In this document: one piece after another, positions 56,501-64,000 of the stretch | Layout of the letters: the number at the start of each line of letters is the position of its first letter | Numbering within the stretch: position 1 is the stretch's first letter | From: Peltaster fructicola | Taxonomy: Eukaryota > Ascomycota > Dothideomycetes | Direction: 5' to 3' | Assembly (NCBI GenBank): GCA_001592805.2 | Contig: CP051141.1 | Span: 2,852,001 to 2,916,000, forward strand | Length of the DNA: 64,000 nucleotides | Translations under genes and position numbers: made by a program | The notes under the pieces: model-generated | The model's database searches: none | Seen by the model: only the letters and a program-made list of their open reading frames with translations | Told to the model about the DNA's origin: nothing

Positions 56501-57161
56501 TCGTCTGCGAAGGAGTTTGCGGCTCGTGGTTGGAGCAGTGCTAAGAGCATCGATGAGCTGATGGCTGACATCTGGGCAGCTGTGAGTACACAATGGTTTG
56601 GTTACGATACATACTAACATGATATAGAATGGCGACCTGGCCGCAGCTCGCGCCTTGCCTCACAAGGCGATGGAGAACTACGAGCGTGCACTTGCCCTTT
56701 ACCCGAACCACGCCAGCAGTATCATCGATCTCGCGGACCTTCTGATGGACATCTACGAGGAGAAGATTCCTGCAGAGGATTCAAAACCACTCATACCACC
56801 ACTCACAGCCACCGCAGGCTCACTTATCAACATTGACGGACAAATAGCACCTCCTGAGACGAACGCAGCATTCAATCCTTCGGCTGCGATTCCACAACCA
56901 AGGGCATTCGACAAGGACCCAAGCCCAGCAGCGCTGAACCGTCTCGCAGCTCGAGACAGGGCATACATGCTCCTGTCGGCTCTCACGCGCCAAGGTACCG
57001 GCTGGGACAACCCTGAGGCTTGGTACACTCTAGCTCGCGCTCATGAGCTCAGCAAGCAGGTCTCCAAAGCCAAGCAGGCGTTATGGTGGGTTGTTGAGCT
57101 TGAGGACAACAAGCCCATGCGTAGCTGGCGCAGCATCAATGCTGCTGGCTTCACGCTTTGA
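53553..57161 (+). CDS. YPP1: Ypp1/TTC7-like TPR protein of the PI4-kinase complex
   Basis: Three exons (53553-53700, 53751-56581, 56628-57161) with introns of 50 and 46 bp give 1,170 residues; phases 1 and 0 fit, and the second intron has an ideal ACTAAC branch. The protein begins MSVTGSIRISNAEKGVRYIS and is built of helical TPR-type repeats: KIYWVGKNHEAALRVLP, a long middle array, YALALALADTRDVSGAIATL, and a terminal cluster including KAMENYERALALYPNHAS. A Ser/Asn/Gly-rich disordered stretch of about 200 residues lies between the arrays. Ypp1 anchors the PI4-kinase Stt4 at the plasma membrane together with Efr3; TTC7 is the animal counterpart. Annotation databases often call the fungal protein 'cargo-transport protein Ypp1'. 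It is head-to-head with RIX1. Confidence 0.87.
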
Positions 57162-57276
57162 TTCATGAGCGGCACTGCATATTGTACATAGACTCGGTTT
57201 GTAACAATGGTGATACCCACACATTGATGTATAACACTTTTGCATTGACATATCATATCGTGCGTGCAACATTATC

Positions 57277-59397
57277 TCAGTCCCAGCCTTGCGTTTGTCG
57301 CAAGACAACTTCCTGGTCGCCTTTGCTGATGAGCTTTCCAATGCTATAGACCTTCTCACCTGCTGCCTCTAGCACCTTGATTGCTTCTTGTGCTTTGCCC
57401 TGCTGCACGGCGATCACCATGCCCAGTCCAGTGTTCCAGGTTCGTGCGAACTCTCGATGCGTGACGCCGCCGGCTTGCTTGAGCCACTTCATGGATGCTG
57501 GGACTGGCCAGACACTAACGTCGAGCTCGGCACCCAAGTGCTTTGGGAGCATGCGTGGGATGTTGTCTTCAAGGCCACCTCCTGTGATGTGCGCCATGCC
57601 AAGCAGAAGGTCTTTCTCGACCGCCGCAAGCAATGGCTTGACATAGATTCGCGTAGGAGTGAGCAGGCTCTGTCCTACGGTCGTTGACGCATCCCATGGT
57701 GCTTTGTCCTCGAACGACAGCCCCTTGCGCTCGATAATCTTGCGGACGAGTGAGAAACCGTTCGAGTGCACACCGCTGCTACCAAGACCGAGGAGCACAT
57801 CGCCCTCCGTCATGCTAGCCTTGTCAGGCAGGACCTTGCGACCTTTCTTGATAGCACCAGTAGCAGCGCCTGCAGCGTCGAACTCCTTGTCCTGGTACAT
57901 GCCTGGCATCTCTGCTGTCTCACCACCGACTAGAGCACATCCCGACTCTATACAACCCCTGGCGACACCTTCTACGAATCGTGCAGCGTCCGCAACATCT
58001 AATTTCGAGCAGGCGTAGTAGTCCATGAATGTAAGTGGTTCGGCGCCTTGCACCACAAGGTCGTTGACGTTCATGGCGACGAGATCTATACCTACTGTGC
58101 TGAAGTCGTTCATTGCGAATGCGATCTTGAGTTTTGTGCCAACACCGTCAATGGCTTGAACCATTATAGGTGGTTCCGTGTAGCCAGCTGCTCCAAAGTC
58201 GAATGCGCCTCCGAAGCCACCAATTTCGGCATCAGCTCCCGGTCGTCTTGTCGAGCGAACAGCTGCCTTGATGGCATCGACAAAGTGGTTGCCAGAGTCG
58301 ATTGATACACCTGCGTCAGCGTATGTCATGCCAGCGGGCTGTGCTGCAGAAGTCTCTGTCACTGTGAGGCCGTCGTAAGCCGGCTCGAGCAGCTTGTACT
58401 CGCAAGTGACGTTCTCCTTCTTGAATTGCTCGATGAGGTATTGTGCGATCTTGTCAAAGTTCTGTGTCGCTAGAGCGAGAATTGTTGGGCCAGCTCCCGA
58501 GAGGCATACTCCAAGAAGTCCTGGGTGTGATGAAGGAGTGACCGAGTGCAGGATCTCAGTAAGACCTGGAATCAAGGTCTTTCTGTAAGGCTGGTGAACC
58601 TTGTCTTGCATGCCATCATAGATCAGTTCAGCATTTGGCGGACTCTGTCCGAGTGCAGTCGTGAGGAGCGCCACTCTTTGCAGATTGTAGATGACATCGT
58701 GCTTGTCAAATGTGGTTGGCAGAACACTTCGTGCTTTGGCAGTGCTGACCTCGAAGTTCGGCACTATCGCAATACACTTGATCTCTTTTGCCCAAGGGAA
58801 TCGGATGTGCTTGCCAATGTCGTAAGGCGGAATCGGAGGCGTCAGACCAGTGTCGACACCGCCTTGTGGTGCAGGAAGGACTTCTGCAAGAGGGATCTCC
58901 TTACGCTTCATGTCCTCAGGGTTGAGCTCCTTAAGATAGCTGCCAACGAAGCCACCGTATAGTGCGGCAGCCACATTGTCAGGATGTCGCTCAATCATCA
59001 AGCAGAAGTCAAGCATGCGGTCCTTTGAAAGACCAAGCTTTCCAGCAACATTGCCGAGAGCTACTCCACCAACGACTGCAGCACCAGATGATCCAAGACC
59101 TCGGCCAAGAGGAATTGGGTTCTTTATGTGCACATGTGTGCCCTCCGGGAACGCTCGTTGCTGATGACAGCGCAGTACGTAGAGTGCAGTCTGGGTGATC
59201 AGGTTTCGGTCTGGTTCGAGAGGGACGTCGTCTTTCCCTTGACCCTCGTATGTAATGCGGCAGTTGTAAGGAGCTTTGACATCAGGACCATCGTCGTAGT
59301 CGATCTGGATTTCGAGATATTCTGACAAGGCCAGTCCTATCACATCAAATCCAGGTCCGATGTTGGCCGAAGAGCAGGGCACCTTGATAGTCGTCAT
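57277..59397 (-). CDS. Homoserine kinase-AIR synthase fusion protein
   Basis: One unspliced 706-codon frame encodes two complete enzymes. Residues 1-347 are a GHMP-family homoserine kinase: KVPCSSANIGPGFDVIGLAL, PIPLGRGLGSSGAAVVGG (ATP loop), MIERHPDNVAAALYGGFVGS, and SGAGPTILALA, ending LLEPAYDGLTV as in yeast Thr1. After a linker of about ten residues, 357-706 are phosphoribosylformylglycinamidine cyclo-ligase (AIR synthase, PurM): MTYADAGVSID, EIGGFGGAFDF, DGVGTKLKIA, VGGETAEMPGMY, GLGSSGVHSNGFSLVRKI, AHITGGGLEDNIPRMLP. The first makes O-phosphohomoserine for threonine; the second makes AIR in purine synthesis. In fungi AIR synthase is usually the C-terminal half of Ade5,7. No active-site loss is visible. 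The AIR synthase part starts with its own Met codon (58327-58329). It is divergent from TRM6. Confidence 0.95.
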   Translation of the reverse strand: MTTIKVPCSSANIGPGFDVIGLALSEYLEIQIDYDDGPDVKAPYNCRITYEGQGKDDVPLEPDRNLITQTALYVLRCHQQRAFPEGTHVHIKNPIPLGRGLGSSGAAVVGGVALGNVAGKLGLSKDRMLDFCLMIERHPDNVAAALYGGFVGSYLKELNPEDMKRKEIPLAEVLPAPQGGVDTGLTPPIPPYDIGKHIRFPWAKEIKCIAIVPNFEVSTAKARSVLPTTFDKHDVIYNLQRVALLTTALGQSPPNAELIYDGMQDKVHQPYRKTLIPGLTEILHSVTPSSHPGLLGVCLSGAGPTILALATQNFDKIAQYLIEQFKKENVTCEYKLLEPAYDGLTVTETSAAQPAGMTYADAGVSIDSGNHFVDAIKAAVRSTRRPGADAEIGGFGGAFDFGAAGYTEPPIMVQAIDGVGTKLKIAFAMNDFSTVGIDLVAMNVNDLVVQGAEPLTFMDYYACSKLDVADAARFVEGVARGCIESGCALVGGETAEMPGMYQDKEFDAAGAATGAIKKGRKVLPDKASMTEGDVLLGLGSSGVHSNGFSLVRKIIERKGLSFEDKAPWDASTTVGQSLLTPTRIYVKPLLAAVEKDLLLGMAHITGGGLEDNIPRMLPKHLGAELDVSVWPVPASMKWLKQAGGVTHREFARTWNTGLGMVIAVQQGKAQEAIKVLEAAGEKVYSIGKLISKGDQEVVLRQTQGWD

Positions 59398-59667
59398 ATT
59401 GCGTATACCGTCGTAAGACCGGGCACAATCACTGCATCAAGGCAGGCAGATCGTTGCACTGTTGTGTCACCTCTCGCAGGTGTGCTCTATCTTCATCTGA
59501 TCACGTCAAAGCTCTCACTAATTTTCTGAAGAAGTCCTGCAGGGCAAAGTGGTGCAAATAAGGTTTGGCGCCATTGGCAGAGCCGCATAGCGCAACTAGC
59601 GTGCACGAAAGTGAAGTCTCGAATATGTTCGAAGACTTGCAACAATCGCTAGAATGCCAGTGGCATC
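59398..59667. promoter_or_regulatory. Shared divergent promoter of the kinase-AIR synthase fusion and TRM6
   Basis: 270 bp between start codons. A short perfect inverted repeat (CACCT-CTCGC-AGGTG) lies near 59467-59481, and an ACGTCA half-site near 59506. No Gcn4/Cpc1 TGASTCA site is present. Functional use of any of these is inference. Confidence 0.45.
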
Positions 59668-61384
59668 ATGACAGGCCACAGATGTGTTCTCCCAGACGAG
59701 CACCTGTTCCTGCGATTGCCGAACGGCTCGCTCAAAGCAGTAGAGGCAAAGCCGAATACGTAGGTACACCACTGACAGGTCACATCTCACCAGTGCTCTG
59801 TGTCATTCTCTGACTCCTGCATGGCCAAGCTGAATATGGCACAGGATCATAGAAATAAACAGGCTCGGCAATATTCCTACCTCCTACATTCTCGGCCGAC
59901 CTTATCATCACACTTTCGAGCTCCTCGAGAAGAAAGAGGGAGAACAACATTCTCGGTTGCGCCTGGTGACGCCTGTCGAGCTTGAGGCCGAGCGAGCAGC
60001 AGGCGACGCAGGCCTAGAGGAGAGCAGGAATGCCCCGACGGACTCACCTGCAGACGCCAACGGTGAAGAAATTGATCTGGTTACAGAGGAAGGCAAGGTT
60101 GTCGTGAAGAACAACCGACTGATCATCGATGATGGAAATCGACAAACGTTGACCCACGAGGAGATCGAGGCGCTGAAGAAGAGTTCAGGCGGCAGGGAAG
60201 TCGTCGAGAAGATCTTGGCGAATCACACGGCCCTGGATGAGAAGACTGCTTTTTCGAGGGCGAAATACACCTTGCGCAAGACCAGAAAGTACCTCAAACG
60301 CTTCACCTTACTGCCTATGGAGCTAGGCTTATTGATTGAATATGTCTTGGAGAAAGAGCCGCCGAGAATCATGGAACTGCGCGAAGAGTCGCTCGCGCTG
60401 GTCACGTCTTGGAGTAATGCACATTGGAACAGTCCCGATGATTTGTACGATATCGGCGGCGGTGAGCTAAGAGGTGACGGCAGATTGCTTGTCGTCGATG
60501 ATGCTGGCGGTCTCATCGTGGCTGGATTGGCTGAGCGAAAGGGCATCTTACGAGCAACGCACAACACACCAGCGATGAGCGACGCACAACCGATGGAGGT
60601 CGACGGCGAAAAGTCCACTGATACCACCGTACACAAGGACTTTCCTTTGCCAGCCAAAACGAATTCCCTTACGCTGCTGCACTCAGCGATCCAGCCCAAC
60701 GTCAGCCTGCTCAAATACTTCGGCTACGACACCAACCACCCTGACCAGAACCATCCCCTACACACTCACTTGAGATCGCTGTCATGGTTGCAGCTGCTCC
60801 ACCCGGAGGAGGATCCGTTGTATCAAGAACCAGAGACGATGACTGAGGAAGTAGTCCAGTCCTGGAAACCTGGCAAGAGAGGGACATATTACAAGAAGCG
60901 TCGACGATGGGAACGATGCAAGGCGATCAGCGATGAAGCACGCGCAGGTGGCTTTGATGGCCTGATCATTGCCACGCACATGGACCTGACAGGTCTCCTG
61001 TCTCGCACTTTGCCGTTGCTGAGAGGAGGCGCTCAGGTCGTCATCTACTCGCCAAATGTCGAGCCTCTGGCCAAGGTTGTGGACTTGTACTCGAAAGACC
61101 GACGAGCCGCATACAATGCTTTGCGCGCACAAGACCCTGATAGCGACCCGCCAGTCGAGGACTTCCCTCTCGACCCGAGACTGCTGCTGGCGCCGACGCT
61201 GCAGACCAGCAGGGTACGGGAGTATCAGGTGCTGCCAGGTCGCACGCATCCTCTGATGACCAGCAGAGGAGGCAGCGAAGGCTATGTCTTGACAGCAAGA
61301 CGGGTACTACCTCTAGCAGGCAACGTCGAGGCGCGAGGCCACTTTGGCAGGAAACGTAAAGCCGGTGCAGCTGTATCAGCATGA
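59668..61384 (+). CDS. TRM6: tRNA m1A58 methyltransferase non-catalytic subunit Trm6
   Basis: Two exons (59668-59759 and 59845-61384) with an 85-bp intron encode 543 residues. Exon 1 (MTGHRCVLPDEHLFLRLPNG) is needed to complete the N-terminal beta domain; across the junction the reading KPNTIIEINRLGNIPTSYIL matches the family. Further signatures are LGRPYHHTFELLEK, RQTLTHEEIEALKKSSGG, TAFSRAKYTLRKTRKYLKRF and, in the C-terminal Rossmann-like half, GFDGLIIATHMD and GGAQVVIYSPNVEPL. No SAM-binding motif is present, as expected for the non-catalytic partner. Trm6 (Gcd10 in yeast) binds tRNA and pairs with Trm61 to form m1A58 in the nucleus. The tail GRKRKAGAAVSA is basic. A charged insertion of about 60 residues sits mid-protein. 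Confidence 0.92.
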
Positions 61385-62207
61385 GCATGCGTTTGTAACC
61401 ACTCTGGCTACATTGCGGCTCTTTGGCGGCTCCATCATTCACTAAACTTCGAATGCGGTATACCTGGCATTCCGAGACCAGAAGTAGCGTCATAAGAACA
61501 GTCAGTATCATAAAGGGCATAGCTCGAATTGTATATCTCCGGTATCTTTGCCTATCGCAAGTATTGTGGCTTTACATCGAATATGGCTATATCTTATCTC
61601 TCGACCTCACCTGCTCATGTACAAGAACCTACTCGCGCATACGACTCGTGAGATGTCTACTGCAATGCAAATCTGAGCATCTCGTGGTATGCTGCACATA
61701 TCCGATGACTTCCTCACTCCGCGACACCGAAGATTGGCGCTGGCTGCGAGGGACGGATTACGTACAAGTTTCAGCTCTAGCTTGGACTGAAGTCGTCATG
61801 GCAGTCTTCGGACAGCGACTGTGCCTACACGATGGCAAGCCTGGCTCATTAAGGAAGCTTTGAGAACGAGACTCTGCGTAGTTCATCAGGGTAGGACAAG
61901 ACACGGTAATTGCCCATCTGCTTGTACAGACGATGGCAATGATTGCCACGGAAGTTCTGGACATCAGACGAGCCGAAGAGTGCCACGCGCTCGCCTTCCT
62001 GTCCGCGGTTCCGGAGAGGAGCCAGCGACGGTCATATGGATGACGGGTAAGATCTGTAAAGACTGATGACATGGTCGAGCTATGGTAATGGCGCAACGAT
62101 GCGAATCTCTTTGTCAGTCATTACACAACCTCTCCTCCTCTCACTGTTAGAGCGCTCCGTCTTCGTTCCTATCACACTGGTTCTTTGTTGTCCTTACCCT
62201 AGTCAAA
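61385..62207. other. Intergenic, no gene resolved
   Basis: TRM6 downstream flank and promoter of the HPP-family gene. The 146-codon frame at 61423-61863 shows no domain and is not supported. Confidence 0.5.
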
Positions 62208-63193
62208 ATGTCTTGGATCAAGCAGCACATCATTAATTTCAACATCGACACGTACCTGAACCCGATCGTGCCGACAAATCAGGTCGAACGTCTGCCAAAG
62301 CCGATTGCACACTTTCTCGGTTACCGCAGTAAGAAGCATGAGGAGCCTCCCATCATTGTATCACAGGCTCTAGCTTTCCTCGGCGGCTTCATCGGTCTGC
62401 TTGTCATCGGCGCTATCTACAAATATGCGCCTGGTATCAGCAAGTTCAATCCTCCGGTAATCATTGCAAGTCTGGGCGCCAGTGCGATACTAGAGTATAA
62501 TGCCATCCAGACGCCGTTGTCACAGCCTCGCAATGCTATCTTCGGACACATGATCTGCGCCGTCATCGGTGTGGCCATCTCGAAAGCATTCCAGGAGAGT
62601 GACAACTTCAACAACCTGAGATGGATTGCTGGTGCTCTTGCATGTGCACTCGGCTCGCTGGCGACTGGCCTGACGAACACTGTTCACCCTCCAGGAGGTG
62701 CTACTGCTGTGCTTGCTGCTGTTGATCCTACCATCATTGCCATGGGTTGGTGGTTCGTGCCTGTCATACTTGTTGGCATCTGCGTCATGATGGGCGTGGC
62801 GTTCATCACGAACAACATTGCTCGTCAGTATCCCATGTATTGGTGGTCTCCCGAGGAGACTGGTCAGGCATACAAGAAGACCAAGCAGAGCGATGAGGAG
62901 CAGCAGCAGATACAAAAGCAGGACGAGCAAGACGACAACGACAAGCAGGACGAGGAGAATGAAGAAGATGGTTATGCACACAGGTATGTTAAGCTGATAT
63001 CATTCGTGTTCAATAGTAACACTCTCGTAGCGAGTCGACACTGCAGCACGTCGACAGCAACAAGTCTACTCATGGGATCTTTGTGTCTGCAGACCAGATG
63101 CTGTTGCCATCTGAGCTGGAACTCAGTCCCGAGGAGCTTCGCGTACTCAGGTTGCTACAGGCGAAGGTGCAGTCTATCGGTTGGGCCAAGTGA
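62208..63193 (+). CDS. HPP-family integral membrane protein
   Basis: Two exons (62208-62983 and 63031-63193) with a 47-bp intron encode 312 residues. After a short amphipathic N-terminus come about four to five membrane helices of the HPP family: SQALAFLGGFIGLLVIGAIY, FNPPVIIASLGASAILEYN, the GHMICAVIGVAI helix, the eponymous NTVHPPGGATAVLAA, and GWWFVPVILVGICVMMGVAF. The cytosolic tail has a Gln/Asp/Glu/Lys-rich low-complexity stretch (about residues 222-255), then a more ordered end in exon 2 containing FVSADQMLLPSELELSPEEL. HPP proteins occur in bacteria, plants and fungi; plant members have been linked to chloroplast nitrite transport, but the fungal role is unknown. The exon 2 reading (ending SIGWAK) replaces an unspliced read-through and fits the phase. 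Confidence 0.88.
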
Positions 63194-63415
63194 TGATTGC
63201 ATATGTGATTGAAGTGTGCATTACTAGCAAGCATAGCATAGGCGCAGGCGAGGGTATTTTATTTTTCGTTTTGAGCGTTGAAGCTCAGAGTCTTTGCACA
63301 CACAGTTCAGTGGTTGCTAGTGATGACTTGCTTGTGCTATTCCCTTGGATGTCTCCGAGTGCAGACGCTATACAGAGACACTAAATGCGAGTGTCGTCCC
63401 AGCGTTGTGGTCTGC

Positions 63416-63951
63416 TCAGTGGTTGCCAGCGAGATAGTTCTTGCGATACTCGTTCGCATCGGTCTCGGCTCCACGGTTGAGAGGCGTCCACTTTGGATCC
63501 TCTTTGAAGAGTCGCATGGCCTTGGTGTACTGTCCTTATGTTAGCCAGGGCGCTGCAATGTCTTGCTTACGCGACTCACGTTATTCGAATCAGTGGTGAA
63601 TCGATGATAGATTCCGGCAGGCATGATCATAAGATCGCCCTTCTCCAGCCTGATACGGACCCAGTCATCGTCTTTACTGCGCACATCAAAGTATCCACCA
63701 CCTCCTAGGATATACCTGATCTCTTCGTCCTCGTGAAGATGCTCATGGAAGAAGTTCTTCACCTTCTCTTCGTAGCCAGGCAGCGTGGCTGGACTGATCT
63801 CAATCTCGTCTCGGTTCTTGTATTCTCGCTCCTTGGCGATACGGTTCACTGAGTCGAGATCGTCTGGAAACTCGTAGTGCTTGATTCCGAGCTTTGAGAG
63901 GTATTCTGGGTCGACCAAACGACCGGAGTCGTGAGGCTCTCGCTGGTCGCC
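63416..63951 (-). CDS. ADI1: Acireductone dioxygenase, 5' end beyond window
   Basis: Two exons are inside the window (63580-63951 and 63416-63529), joined by a 50-bp intron; a further first exon with the start lies past position 64000, since 63951 follows a splice acceptor. The visible part reads [20 protein letters not shown], then the cupin core with metal ligands [20 protein letters not shown] and [12 protein letters not shown], and ends [25 protein letters not shown]. The H-x-H-x4-E plus distant H set that binds iron or nickel is complete. The enzyme oxidises acireductone in the methionine salvage pathway, returning methylthioadenosine carbon to methionine. Only the N-terminal 8-10 residues should be missing. 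It converges on the HPP gene with 222 bp between stops. Confidence 0.93.
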
Positions 63952-64000
63952 CTGAAGTTGAAATGTCAGCGATGATCAATACAGTCTCGCGAACACACTG

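Noticed and set aside
1-64000. Retroelement or DNA transposon copies
   Set aside because: No reverse transcriptase, integrase or transposase-like frame and no long terminal repeats were seen.

Overview
The window is nuclear DNA of a filamentous ascomycete. The evidence is many short GT-AG introns (most 42-62 bp, one of 85 and one proposed of 186), an ascomycete-type laccase ending in DSGL, a Pezizomycotina set of single-copy genes (Erf4, Ypp1, Rix1, Trm6, Y14), cyanovirin-homology secreted proteins and an ABC-C multidrug transporter. A dothideomycete is my best guess from the overall feel of the proteins; this is inference. I see no transposon ORF, CRISPR array, rRNA or convincing tRNA gene.

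Positions 1-11,800 are gene-poor. One spliced gene is clear, a small two-helix membrane protein with a C-terminal zinc ribbon (1,202-1,864, minus). At about 3.5-6.1 kb lies a tandem array of roughly 210-255 bp units on the minus strand, most holding one mini-exon followed by a good splice donor. An MFS transporter (11,811-13,511) starts the denser part. From 13.5 to 21.3 kb are a purine-rich minisatellite (16.3-16.6 kb) and a disrupted multi-exon gene carrying four copies of an RFTDSRP motif (16,837-19,401, minus).

From 21.3 to 37 kb come a TRP/FLC-like membrane protein, a Mep/Amt ammonium transporter, a tandem pair of secreted CVNH proteins with matching exon layouts, a NUDT19-like Nudix hydrolase and a seven-exon ABC-C transporter that keeps its splice sites but has two in-frame stops and a frameshift.

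From 37 kb to the right end the genes are mostly housekeeping and closely packed: Y14/RBM8A, a PPxY-bearing protein, Erf4, laccase, Rfc3 head-to-head with ARPC3, a glycine-rich DUF1399 protein, Rix1 head-to-head with Ypp1, a homoserine kinase-AIR synthase fusion head-to-head with Trm6, an HPP-family membrane protein, and acireductone dioxygenase cut by the window edge. The most notable item is the fusion at 57,277-59,397: one unbroken frame encodes a complete homoserine kinase (threonine synthesis) followed by a complete AIR synthase (purine synthesis), a domain in fungi normally fused to GAR synthetase in Ade5,7.
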